A stretch of DNA of 39,190 bases from Actinophytocola sp. GTDB lineage: Bacteria; Actinomycetota; Actinomycetes; Mycobacteriales; Pseudonocardiaceae. The notes under the pieces are model-generated. The model was not told where the DNA came from. It did no database searches and saw only the letters and a program-made list of their open reading frames with translations. The position numbers were made by a program, and so were the translations under genes. Where the stretch lies: positions 1 to 39,190 of the forward strand of contig WHUB01000038.1 of NCBI GenBank assembly GCA_009377395.1, written 5' to 3'. Below are positions 32,240 to 39,190 of the stretch, piece by piece. Within the stretch, counting starts at the first letter, position 1. Each line of letters begins with the position of its first letter.

Positions 32240-33391
32240 TCACAGGCTACGGGCGATGATCTCCTTCATGATCTCGCTCGTGCCGCCGAAGATGCGGGTC
32301 ACCCGGACGTCGGCCCATGCTCGCGCGATCGGGTACTCGTTCATGTACCCGTAGCCACCGAACAGCTGCAGGCACTCGTCGATCACCCGATTCAACCGCT
32401 CCGTCGTCCACAGCTTGATCATCGCGGCGCCCTGGACGTCGAGCTCGCCCTTGACGTGTCGTTCGATGCACTGGTCGAGGAACGCCCTGCTGGCCGCCGT
32501 CTCCGTCGCCGCCTCGGCGAGCTTGAACTTGGTGTTCTGGAACCCGAAGATCGGCCTGCCGAACGCGGTGCGGTCCTTGGTGTACTCCAGCGTCTGGTTC
32601 ACCGCCGACTCCATGCCCGCGACCGCCGTCACCGCGATGATGAGCCGCTCCTGCGGGAGTTGCTGCATGAGCTGGATGAAGCCCTGGCCCTCGGCGTCAC
32701 CGAGCAGGTTCGCCGCGGGCACGCGCACGTCGTCGAAGAACAGCTCGGAGGTGTCCTGGCCCTTCATGCCGACCTTGTCCAGCACCCGGCCGCGCCGGAA
32801 GCCCGGCGTCGACGTCTCGACCGCGAGCAGCGACACCCCGGCCGCCCCGGCGTCCGGATCGGTCTTGGCCGCGACGACGATGAAGTCGCACTGGGCGCCG
32901 TTGGTGATGAACGTCTTGGAGCCGTTGATCACGTACTCGTCGCCGTCGCGGACCGCGCGGGTCTTGATGCCTTGCAGGTCGGAGCCAGTGCCCGGCTCGG
33001 TCATCGCGATGGCGGCGACCCACTCCCCGCTGACCAGCTTAGGCAGCCACTCGCGCTTCTTCTCCTCGGCGGCGTAGTTGAGGATGTAGTGGTTGACGAT
33101 GCCGCTGTGCACCGACACGCCCCACGCGCTGTCGCCCGCACGCGCCTGCTCCTCGAGCAGCACGGCCTCGTGCGCGAAGGTGCCGCCCCCGCCGCCGTAC
33201 TCCTCCGGGATGGACAATCCGAGCAGGCCGACCTCGCCCGCCTTGCGCCACAGCTCCCGGTCGACCTGCTTCTGCGCGGCCCACCGCTCCTGGTTGGGCG
33301 TCAGTTCCTTCTGGCAGAACGTGCGCGCGAGCTCACGGAAGTCTTCGAGATCCGAGTCGCTCCACGAGCTCGTGGGCAGTTGCAGCGGCAT
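32240..33391 (-). CDS. Acyl-CoA dehydrogenase, long-chain/isovaleryl type (383 aa)
   Basis: This FAD enzyme introduces the trans-2 double bond into acyl-CoAs. It has IAMTEPGTGSDLQGIKTRAV (flavin and substrate loop), FITNGAQCDFIVVAAKT, RTAFGRPIFGFQNTKFKLAE and the late motif QLFGGYGYMNEYPIARAWAD-VRVTRIFGGTSEIMKEIIA. The position of the medium-chain catalytic Glu is Gly (FGGTSE); instead Glu occurs in QLPQERLIIA, as in mammalian LCAD and isovaleryl-CoA dehydrogenase, so a long-chain or branched substrate is likely. ATG 33391 follows AGGAGG by eight bases. Divergent TetR gene and downstream racemase suggest branched-chain lipid catabolism. Confidence 0.93.
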   Translation of the reverse strand: MPLQLPTSSWSDSDLEDFRELARTFCQKELTPNQERWAAQKQVDRELWRKAGEVGLLGLSIPEEYGGGGGTFAHEAVLLEEQARAGDSAWGVSVHSGIVNHYILNYAAEEKKREWLPKLVSGEWVAAIAMTEPGTGSDLQGIKTRAVRDGDEYVINGSKTFITNGAQCDFIVVAAKTDPDAGAAGVSLLAVETSTPGFRRGRVLDKVGMKGQDTSELFFDDVRVPAANLLGDAEGQGFIQLMQQLPQERLIIAVTAVAGMESAVNQTLEYTKDRTAFGRPIFGFQNTKFKLAEAATETAASRAFLDQCIERHVKGELDVQGAAMIKLWTTERLNRVIDECLQLFGGYGYMNEYPIARAWADVRVTRIFGGTSEIMKEIIARSL

Positions 33392-33425
33392 GATCCGGTC
33401 CTCCTCGACACGAATCGGCTGGAAA

Positions 33426-33461
33426 ACATTCCAACTGGCATGTAAGTTCTACGTGGAATGT
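33426..33461. promoter_or_regulatory. Inverted repeat between the acyl-CoA dehydrogenase and TetR genes
   Basis: ACATTCCA (33426-33433) and TGGAATGT (33454-33461) are perfect inverse copies separated by 20 bases in the 104-base divergent promoter region. It is the likely operator of the adjacent TetR protein, controlling both directions. Confidence 0.6.
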
Positions 33462-33495
33462 ACAGGCGGCAGCGCACCCGAACAAGGGAGATGAG

Positions 33496-34125
33496 GTGAC
33501 GGCGACCCAGCCGGCCCGCGAACGGCGGCATCGCACCCAGGCCGAACGCAGCGAGCGGACGCGCAACGCGCTGCTCGACGCCACCGTCGAGTGCCTCATC
33601 GAGCTCGGCTATGCCCGGACGTCGGTGCACGAGATCTGCGCGCGGGCGGGTGTGTCCAAGGGCGCGCAGCAGCATCACTTCTCGACCAAGGCCGAGCTGA
33701 TGGCGACCGCCGTCGAGCACCTGACGACCCGGATCCAGGCCGAGATCGCAGCAGCGGCCGGTGACCTAGGCGACCCGCCCGAGCTGGTCGAGCACGGCGT
33801 CGACCTGATCTGGCAGGGCTTCGCCGGGACGCTGTCGGCGGCGGTGATGGAGCTGTGGGTGGCCGCTCGGACCGACCCCGAGCTGGCGGCCGCGATCAAG
33901 CCGGTCGACCGGGCGCTCGGCCGCTCCACGCTCGAGCTGTTCCGCTCGCTCGCGCCCGGCGTGCCGCAGCACACCCTGGACACGCTGTACTGGCTGACGG
34001 TCAACCTGATCCGGGGACTCGCGCTCGACGCGCAGCTCGGGGGCGATGCCAGCCGGCGCACTCAGTTACTGAACGAGTGGAAACGCATCGCGCTCGCCGT
34101 CTACCGCGACGACGTCGCGCGGTAA
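33496..34125 (+). CDS. TetR-family transcriptional repressor (209 aa)
   Basis: The N-terminal helix-turn-helix is complete: TRNALLDATVECLIELGYAR, then TSVHEICARAGVSKGAQQHH (recognition helix) and FSTKAELMATAVEHL. The C-terminal helical domain (LIWQGFAGTLSAAVMELWVA; NLIRGLALDAQLGGD) would bind an effector, plausibly an acyl-CoA given the divergent acyl-CoA dehydrogenase-racemase operon. Here Gln-Gln-His-His replaces the more common Tyr-x-His-Phe sequence, a variant seen in lipid-related TetR proteins. GTG 33496 follows AAGGGAG. A hairpin terminator lies downstream. Confidence 0.92.
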   Translation: MTATQPARERRHRTQAERSERTRNALLDATVECLIELGYARTSVHEICARAGVSKGAQQHHFSTKAELMATAVEHLTTRIQAEIAAAAGDLGDPPELVEHGVDLIWQGFAGTLSAAVMELWVAARTDPELAAAIKPVDRALGRSTLELFRSLAPGVPQHTLDTLYWLTVNLIRGLALDAQLGGDASRRTQLLNEWKRIALAVYRDDVAR

Positions 34126-34158
34126 CAACTCTGCGATTCCGGCGAACTACCAAGAGTG

Positions 34159-34202
34159 GGCGGTGAGCCGGTCTGACCCTCGCAACAAACCGGCCCACCG
34201 CC
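34159..34202 (+). terminator. Hairpin downstream of the TetR gene
   Basis: GGCGGTGAGCCGGT (34159-34172) pairs with ACCGGCCCACCGCC (34189-34202) with one mismatch in 14, 33 bases after the TetR stop. There is no T-run, as is common for high-GC terminators. It separates TetR from the dehydrogenase that follows. Confidence 0.55.
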
Positions 34203-34316
34203 TGCCCAACAAGGGAGTGACCCGCTGACGTGACGGCGCTGCCGCCGGGGTGTGACGCGAGCTGGGCACGCCGGTAAGCTCGGTGAAAACTACCGCCGAG
34301 TAACTGGAGTGTGCCG

Positions 34317-35930
34317 ATGACGAGCACCGCGCCGAGCCAGACGTCGGACCAGGCCGGTCACGCGGGCAGCACGATCGGCGGCATCGTCGGCGCCCCGTCG
34401 GTGTCGCGGGCGCAGGCCCTCGTCTCCCGCACCGCCGGTGGCAAGGACTCCGCTCCGGTCGAGATGACGGCGCCGTTCACCGGCGCGCCGATCACCTCGC
34501 TGCCGCAGGCGACCGACGCCGACGTGCGCGCGACGTTCGACGAGGCGCGCCGCGCCCAGCGCGGCTGGGCCGGCACCAGCGTCGCGGAACGGCAGCGGGT
34601 GCTGACCCGGCTGATGAACCTGGTGCTCGACCGGCAGCAGGAAGGTCTCGACCTGGTGCAGGTCGAGGCGGGTAAGAGCAGGCTCGACGCGTTCGACGAG
34701 ATCGCGGGCACGGCACTCGCCGCGTCCTACTACGGCAAGCACAGCGCGAAGGCGCTCGGCGTCAAGCGCAGGGCTGGCGTGTTCCCGGTGCTCACCAAGG
34801 CCCACGAGCTGCGCCACCCCAAGGGCGTCGCCGGCATCGTCTCGCCGTGGAACTACCCGCTCGCGCTGACGGGTCTCGACGTGCTTCCGGCGCTGGCGGC
34901 GGGCAACGCGGTGGTGCAGAAGCCGGACAACCAGACCGCGCTCTCCGCGCTCTGGCTGCACGAGCTGGCCGAGGAGGCAGGACTGCCGGCCGGGGTGTGG
35001 CAGATCGTGCTCGGCAGGGGTTCGGTCATCGGCGACGCCATCGTCGACGAGTCCGACTACGTCGCGTTCACCGGTTCGACGGCGACCGGCAAGCGGCTCG
35101 CCACCAAGATCGCCGAGCGGCTGACCAGCTACTCGCTCGAGCTCGGCGGCAAGAACCCGATGATCGTGCTGCCCGACGCGAAGGTCGAGGCCGCGGCGAC
35201 CGGCGCGGTCGCCGCGTGCTTCTCCTCGGCGGGCCAGCTCTGCGTCTCGGTGGAGCGGATCTATGTGCACGAGTCCATCCGCGAGCAGTTCAGCGCGGCG
35301 TTCGCGGCCAAGGCCAAGGCGCTCACGCTCGGCGCGAAGCTCGACTACTCCGCCGGTATGGGCTCGCTGACCTCGGCCGAGCAGCTCAAGACGATCAGCG
35401 AGCACGTCGACGACGCCCGCGCCAAGGGCGCGACCGTGCTGGCGGGCGGCACCGCGCGGCCCGACATCGGCCCGCTGTTCTACGAGCCGACCGTGCTCAC
35501 CGGCGTCACCCCGGACATGACGGCGTTCGCCGAGGAGACCTTCGGCCCGGTCGTCTCGATCTACGGCTACACCGACGTCGACGACGCCGTGCAGCGCGCC
35601 AACGACACCCCGTACGGGCTCAACGCCAGCGTCTGGACCGGCAATGGCGCCCGGGGCCGGGAGATCGCGGCCCGGATCAAGGCGGGCACGGTCAACGTCA
35701 ACGAGGGCTTCGCGGCCAGCTTCGGCTCGATCGCCGCCCCGATGGGCGGCATGGGCGACTCCGGCGTCGGCAGGCGCAACGGCGCGGAGGGCATCCTGCG
35801 GTTCACCGAGGTGCAGACGGTGGCGACGCAGCGCGGGCTGAAGCTCCGCCCGTTCAAGGGCATGCCGCCCCGGCTGTGGGCACGCTCGCTCACCGGCGGC
35901 ATCAAGGTGCTGCGGCGGCTGCCCCGGTAG
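34317..35930 (+). CDS. gabD2: Succinate-semialdehyde dehydrogenase, GabD2 type (537 aa)
   Basis: This is an NAD(P)-dependent aldehyde dehydrogenase converting succinate semialdehyde to succinate (GABA shunt or 2-oxoglutarate bypass). VSPWNYPLALTGLDVLPALA is the cofactor region, VAFTGSTATGKRLATKIAE the Rossmann loop, SLELGGKNPMIVL holds the general-base Glu, and FSSAGQLCVSVERIYVHE the catalytic Cys. The C terminus (FASFGSIAAPMGGMGDSGV-like segment; GLKLRPFKGMPPRLW) is typical of the actinobacterial GabD2 subgroup, which has an N-terminal extension as here. ATG 34317 follows GGAG seven bases away. It is transcribed alone after the TetR terminator. Confidence 0.9.
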   Translation: MTSTAPSQTSDQAGHAGSTIGGIVGAPSVSRAQALVSRTAGGKDSAPVEMTAPFTGAPITSLPQATDADVRATFDEARRAQRGWAGTSVAERQRVLTRLMNLVLDRQQEGLDLVQVEAGKSRLDAFDEIAGTALAASYYGKHSAKALGVKRRAGVFPVLTKAHELRHPKGVAGIVSPWNYPLALTGLDVLPALAAGNAVVQKPDNQTALSALWLHELAEEAGLPAGVWQIVLGRGSVIGDAIVDESDYVAFTGSTATGKRLATKIAERLTSYSLELGGKNPMIVLPDAKVEAAATGAVAACFSSAGQLCVSVERIYVHESIREQFSAAFAAKAKALTLGAKLDYSAGMGSLTSAEQLKTISEHVDDARAKGATVLAGGTARPDIGPLFYEPTVLTGVTPDMTAFAEETFGPVVSIYGYTDVDDAVQRANDTPYGLNASVWTGNGARGREIAARIKAGTVNVNEGFAASFGSIAAPMGGMGDSGVGRRNGAEGILRFTEVQTVATQRGLKLRPFKGMPPRLWARSLTGGIKVLRRLPR

Positions 35931-35947
35931 GGAGCGGCGGCGAGTCG

Positions 35948-36160
35948 TCAGTGCAGGTCGAGGGCGCCGGCTCGCGCCGCGCGCAACATCTCCTGCCATT
36001 GGGCGGTCTCGACCCGGATCACACCGCCTTCGCGGTGCTTCGAGTCGCGGACCACCGGCGCAGCGTCGAGGAAACCCACCTCGACACAGTCGTTGCCGCC
36101 GCCGCTGTAGCTGCTCGTGCGCCACTCGACGGCTCGGTCATCGTCCCTGCTGGAAACCAA
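35948..36160 (-). CDS. DUF397 protein (70 aa)
   Basis: VEWRTSSYSGGGNDCVEVGF is the DUF397 signature and RDSKHREGGVIRVETAQWQE its second half. DUF397 proteins are small actinobacterial partners of XRE-DUF5753 regulators, often described as toxin-antitoxin-like or developmental pairs. The start is probably TTG 36160, since AAGGAG lies eight bases upstream; an ATG in another frame nearby would not give this protein. A longer frame begins inside the 92-bp repeat. The XRE partner is immediately upstream across that repeat. Confidence 0.8.
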   Translation of the reverse strand: MVSSRDDDRAVEWRTSSYSGGGNDCVEVGFLDAAPVVRDSKHREGGVIRVETAQWQEMLRAARAGALDLH

Positions 36161-36174
36161 ATCCCAACTCCTTA

Positions 36175-36266
36175 CTGTGCCAGTAGATACCAATCCGACC
36201 GAAGGGAAGCCTGACTGGCTGGTGAAGCGAGTTTGCCAGTCGGCCTACCTTCGGTCTTCTTGGTAT
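36175..36266 (-). repeat. 92-bp inverted-repeat element, copy 2
   Basis: This is the same hairpin element as at 16379-16470, equal in length, with about ten differences. Outer arms ATACCAA/TTGGTAT and GACCGAA/TTCGGTC are intact, and GACTGGC/GCCAGTC closes the loop. Its right end lies inside the XRE regulator gene and encodes the tail TYQEDRR and stop, just as copy 1 does for fahA. Its left end lies a few bases before the ribosome site of the DUF397 gene. Confidence 0.85.
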
Positions 36267-37120
36267 GTCTCGTTCTTTCCATCTCGCGCGATGGCAGCGA
36301 TGAGGTCGGTCGAGTCGTCCGGCTTGAGCGCCGCCGCGCGCAGGTGGTCGAACATCAGCGCGTACCGCCGGACATCGTCGGGCATCTCCAGGTACGCGCC
36401 GCCGGTCGTGCTGTCGACGTAGACGACGTCGGGGTCGGCCTGCTCGGGAAAGCCCAGGATGAGGAACGGGCCCTCCATGCCGGGATGGGCGCCCGCGCCG
36501 AAGGGCACCACCTGGATCGTCACGTGCGGCAGCGCCGCAACCTGCAGCAGCCGGTCGAACTGCTCGGCCATGACGTCGGCGCCACCGACCGTGCGGTGCA
36601 GCACCGCCTCGTCGATGACCGCCCAGTACTCGGGCGGGGTGAGTTCGGCGAGCAGCTGCTGCCGCTGCATCCGCGCGGTGACCCGGCGCGCGACCTCCTG
36701 CTCGTCGGCGTCGGGGCGCATCGCGCGGATCACGGCGTGCGCGTACCGCTCGGTCTGCAGCAGGCCCGGCACCAGCAGCGCCTGGAACGCGCGAAGCGAG
36801 CTGGCGTCCGCCTCGAGGCCGACGAACGCGCCGGTGAACACCTCGCTGTAGGCGTGCCACCAGCCACGCGTGCGCGCCTCTCGGGAGAGCTGGACGAGCG
36901 CCTCCCGGTCGTCGCCGCCGACCCCGTAGAGCTGCAGCATGTCGCGGACGTCGCGCGGCGTCACCCCGACGTGGCCGGTCTCGATCCGGCTGATCTTCGA
37001 CGCCGAGCACTCCAGCTTCTCGCTCACGTCGTCGATCGTCAGGTCGGTGGCCTCCCGCAGTCGCCGCAGCTCACTGGCGAGCCTGCGGCGCCGGACGGTC
37101 GGCCCTCGGCCCCGTGACAC
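36245..37120 (-). CDS. XRE-family regulator with DUF5753 domain (291 aa)
   Basis: An N-terminal lambda-repressor-type helix-turn-helix (LRRLREATDLTIDDVSEKLE, then CSASKISRIETGHVGVTPRD) is followed by DUF5753: FVGLEADASSLRAFQALLVP-GLLQTERYAHAVIRA, YWAVIDEAVLHRTVGG and IQVVPFGAGAHPGMEGPF. GTG 37120 follows GGAGG seven bases away; the longer frame is discarded. These regulators in Streptomyces influence development and antibiotic production together with a DUF397 gene, which is present downstream. The last residues (TYQEDRR) come from the 92-bp repeat and replace the expected natural end. Confidence 0.92.
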   Translation of the reverse strand: MSRGRGPTVRRRRLASELRRLREATDLTIDDVSEKLECSASKISRIETGHVGVTPRDVRDMLQLYGVGGDDREALVQLSREARTRGWWHAYSEVFTGAFVGLEADASSLRAFQALLVPGLLQTERYAHAVIRAMRPDADEQEVARRVTARMQRQQLLAELTPPEYWAVIDEAVLHRTVGGADVMAEQFDRLLQVAALPHVTIQVVPFGAGAHPGMEGPFLILGFPEQADPDVVYVDSTTGGAYLEMPDDVRRYALMFDHLRAAALKPDDSTDLIAAIARDGKNETYQEDRR

Positions 37121-37357
37121 GGACCCACCTCCTGCCGTGCTTTCGCATCTGCTTGTGCATCTAATCAGTTCGCCGCGATTCGCGCGCTCGCGCCTGCCGC
37201 TACGATCTTGGTCACGATCCAGACTCAAATCTGCAAGTTGCAGATTGGGTCGGTAAACTGGCCGCGCGCACCTGCTCCAGCGAGGCGCCGTGCGGTGTCC
37301 GCTGCGGGCCGGACGACACCTTCCCCGGTTCCCCCTTCGTCGTTCGGTCAGGTGTCC

Positions 37358-37390
37358 CCGAGGCCGGGACCTGTCAGGTCCCGGCCTCGG
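37358..37390 (-). terminator. Perfect 15-bp hairpin containing the tesB stop codon
   Basis: Bases 37358-37372 and 37376-37390 are perfect inverse copies around a three-base loop. The tesB stop (37374-37376) lies in the loop, and the last codons of tesB form one arm. It is a strong terminator candidate for tesB and faces the XRE promoter region. Confidence 0.7.
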
Positions 37391-38252
37391 TGCCGATCAC
37401 CCGGAGCAGCCCCTCCTGCACCACGGTGGCGATGAGCGTGCCGTCGCGGGCGAAGAACTTCCCGGTCGCCAGTCCGCGTGCGCCCGAGGCCGTCGGTGAC
37501 TCGGTGTCGTAGAGGAACCACTCGTCGGCGCGAAACGGCCGGTGGAACCACAGCGCGTGGTCGAGACTGGCCCCGCGCACGTTGTCGGTGTCCCAGTAGA
37601 CGCCGTGCCGCGCGAGCAGCGAGTCGAGCAGGGTGATGTCGGAGGCATAGGTCAGCACGCACACATGCAGCAGCTCGTCGTCGGGCAGCACCCCGTTGCC
37701 GCGCATCCAGACCTGGTTGGCGCCGGAGCGGCCGCCGGTGGAGCGCGTCACCCACGGCGGGTCGTTGACGTAACGCAGGTCGATCGGCCGCTTGCGGGCG
37801 TAGTCGACCATGTCGTCGCCGAGCTGGGCCATCCGTTCCGGCAGCGTCGGCAGCGTCTCCGGGTCGGGCACGTCGGGCATCGACGTCGTGTGGCTGACGC
37901 CCTCCTCCCGTTTCTGGAACGACGCCGCCAGCGTGAAGATGACCTTGCCGTGCTGCACCGCGACCACTCGGCGGGTGGTGAAGGAGCGGCCGTCCCGGGC
38001 CCGGTCCACCTGGTAGACGATCGGGACGCTCGGATCGCCGCCCCGGATGAAGTACGCGTGCAGCGAGTGCACGTGCCGCTCGGCCGGCACCGTCCTGCCC
38101 GCCGCGACCAGCGCCTGACCGGCGACCTGCCCGCCGAACACTCGCACCGGGGAGTCGGGCGGCGACACGCCACGGAAGATGTTCTCCTCGATCTTCTCCA
38201 GATCGAGCAGTGCCACCAGCCGGTCCAGCGAGACCTGTCCGCTCTCAGTCAT
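37374..38252 (-). CDS. tesB: Acyl-CoA thioesterase II (292 aa)
   Basis: This double hotdog-fold thioesterase hydrolyses medium- to long-chain acyl-CoAs to free acids. RVFGGQVAGQALVAAGRTVP and HSLHAYFIRGGDPSVPIVYQ are the first hotdog. The second has LTYASDITLLDSLLARHGVY (catalytic Asp), SLDHALWFHRPFRADEWFLY (the His/Leu-Trp-Phe-His signature) and GTLIATVVQEGLLR with the conserved Thr and Gln. The length is standard. ATG 38252 fits the start of homology. It is monocistronic, ending in a hairpin that includes its stop codon. An AGTTCA-TGAACT palindrome lies 35 bases upstream, suggesting control by a fatty-acid regulator. Confidence 0.94.
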   Translation of the reverse strand: MTESGQVSLDRLVALLDLEKIEENIFRGVSPPDSPVRVFGGQVAGQALVAAGRTVPAERHVHSLHAYFIRGGDPSVPIVYQVDRARDGRSFTTRRVVAVQHGKVIFTLAASFQKREEGVSHTTSMPDVPDPETLPTLPERMAQLGDDMVDYARKRPIDLRYVNDPPWVTRSTGGRSGANQVWMRGNGVLPDDELLHVCVLTYASDITLLDSLLARHGVYWDTDNVRGASLDHALWFHRPFRADEWFLYDTESPTASGARGLATGKFFARDGTLIATVVQEGLLRVIGTEAGT

Positions 38253-38286
38253 GCGGCCACCGTAGCGGCAGCGATGGAAAGCCCGG

Positions 38287-38300
38287 AGTTCAGGTGAACT
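38287..38300 (-). promoter_or_regulatory. AGTTCA-TGAACT palindrome upstream of tesB
   Basis: AGTTCA and TGAACT are perfect inverse copies around GG, 35 bases before the tesB start. This is the normal place and shape of a TetR- or GntR-type operator. The binding protein is unknown. Confidence 0.45.
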
Positions 38301-38367
38301 GAAGGAATTTCGGCTGGAACTCTGGGTGAGTAGGGCCCGGAAGTCAGATTATTCCGTGGGTTCGTGG

Positions 38368-39190
38368 TCAACTGCGGTGATCGGGTCGTTCGGCTGGCGT
38401 GTCCAGGAGTTGGCGGGCTGCGGCGGCGTAACGGATCGCGGTGCCAGGGCTAACGCCGAACACTGCGGCGAGGTGGAGCGGATCGGGGCCGTGCGTCAGC
38501 ATTTCCTCGAGTTTGCGGTCGGTATGTAGCCGGTCGAGGGTGGCTTCGAGTCCCCAGAATGCTTTGGTGATCCAGACCCTGCCGACCGGGCAGGTCCGGA
38601 CGGCGGTGACACGGTTGATCAGCAGGTGTGGGTTGGCGGTGTTGGGCCAGCGGGCTTGTCGTTCGTCCAGCCAGTCGATCAGGGCTCGGTGCGTCAGGTT
38701 ATCCATAGGGCGGGTTCGGCCGGCGATCGTCAGTCGCCGGTTGCCCAGGTCGATGTCGTCCATCAGCAGTCGGCCGATATCCGTGGTGCGGGCGGCGTGG
38801 ATAGCGGCCAGAGCGACGGTGAGGCGGGCCGCCGGTGAGGTCGCCGCGTTGGTGGCTGCGACGATGTCGTTGTCGTGCAAGGGAAGAATGGCGTGATACT
38901 GGTTCGGTCCAACGGGAATACGTGCGGTTGGGTCGCGGAAGATCACGCCATTCTTCTTGCAGCGCCGGAAAAGTGATCGCAGGACGCAGAGAGTGTGGCG
39001 GCGTTTGTTGCCGTGTAAGGAGTCCGCGACCGCGAGGATGTCCTCGCGGGTGACTTCTCGGAGATGGCCGTAGCGATCTGACCAGTCCAGCAAGACGGGA
39101 CGGGCGGCGTTGAGGTAGTGCCAGACGGTGTTGGGACAGCGGGGCCGTGTGCGCGGCCCACCGTCGTGCAAAGCGCGGATCCAGTCTTCA
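38368..39190 (-). CDS. Tyrosine-recombinase-like integrase, 5' end outside the window
   Basis: The frame is open to the right edge, reading EDWIRALHDGG before the first visible start-like codon, so the gene is partial. The visible part has an N-terminal SAM-like core-binding domain (RPCPNTVWHYLNAARP-like region, VTREDILAVADSL, HTLCVLRSLFRRCKKNG) and a catalytic-like domain with Arg in ALAAIHAARTTDIGRLLMDD. In the tail, His-x-x-Arg (RLHTDRKLEEML), then His in DPLHLAAVFGVSPGTA and Tyr in IRYAAAARQLL could supply the recombinase residues. This family of atypical actinobacterial recombinases occurs in mobile elements. The activity is uncertain. Confidence 0.7.
   Translation of the reverse strand, partial: EDWIRALHDGGPRTRPRCPNTVWHYLNAARPVLLDWSDRYGHLREVTREDILAVADSLHGNKRRHTLCVLRSLFRRCKKNGVIFRDPTARIPVGPNQYHAILPLHDNDIVAATNAATSPAARLTVALAAIHAARTTDIGRLLMDDIDLGNRRLTIAGRTRPMDNLTHRALIDWLDERQARWPNTANPHLLINRVTAVRTCPVGRVWITKAFWGLEATLDRLHTDRKLEEMLTHGPDPLHLAAVFGVSPGTAIRYAAAARQLLDTPAERPDHRS

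Noticed and set aside
34847..36214. A 455-codon frame overlapping gabD2 in another phase
   Set aside because: It is Arg/Ala/Gly-rich shadow sequence; gabD2 is unambiguous.

Overview
The window is GC-rich, densely coded DNA from a filamentous actinomycete, most likely a member of the Pseudonocardiaceae (Amycolatopsis or a relative). That placement is an inference from several lineage markers found together: a WhiB-family iron-sulphur regulator, a four-gene conservon (cvn) operon, an XRE-DUF5753/DUF397 pair, an F420-dependent LLM oxidoreductase, a fused isobutyryl-CoA mutase (icmF), a solitary ctaD, and many GTG starts.

Region by region. 1-1155 is a scarred, AT-richer accessory stretch. It holds an antitoxin-like gene with a truncated PIN toxin, and the first third of a secreted subtilisin-type protease that breaks off just after its catalytic Asp. 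1148-4786 is a probable surface-glycan cluster (glycosyltransferase, sulfotransferase, membrane acyltransferase) whose glycosyltransferase reads its stop codon inside the protease remnant. 4901-5835 is a metal-efflux pair (short CDF-type transporter and ArsR sensor). 5924-7603 is a PolA-like polymerase flanked by 21-bp periodic repeats. 7691-10930 holds an MBL-fold hydrolase, a CoA-binding protein, a nicotianamine-synthase-like protein behind a Zur-like box, and a short-chain dehydrogenase. 10994-16292 has a respiratory and redox flavour: ctaD, a WhiB3/WhiD-type regulator, a phosphoribosyltransferase convergent with an alpha/beta hydrolase, and a type II NADH dehydrogenase. 16449-22091 encodes catabolic enzymes: fumarylacetoacetase, an F420-dependent oxidoreductase and IcmF.

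22186-27327 is a complete conservon, running cvnA (giant sensor kinase), cvnB (roadblock), cvnC (DUF742), cvnD (small GTPase). 28028-30838 has small membrane proteins, a lytic transglycosylase and hypotheticals. 31054-34125 is an acyl-CoA module (alpha-methylacyl-CoA racemase and a long-chain/isovaleryl-type acyl-CoA dehydrogenase) divergent from a TetR regulator, with an inverted repeat between them. 34317-38252 holds succinate-semialdehyde dehydrogenase, DUF397, XRE-DUF5753 and tesB. A tyrosine-recombinase-like gene runs off the right edge.

Two repeat systems stand out. One is a 92-bp near-palindromic element present twice (16379-16470 and 36175-36266). In both places it lies at the 3' end of an unrelated gene and supplies that gene's last codons and stop (tails ending YQEERK and YQEDRR). 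The other is a family of short units spaced 21 or 22 bp apart (GGGACTCGCG or GGACACGACG cores), partly in inverted arrays, confined to intergenic gaps. Operator-like palindromes also precede icmF, the SDR gene, tesB, the acyl-CoA dehydrogenase/TetR pair and the cvn operon.
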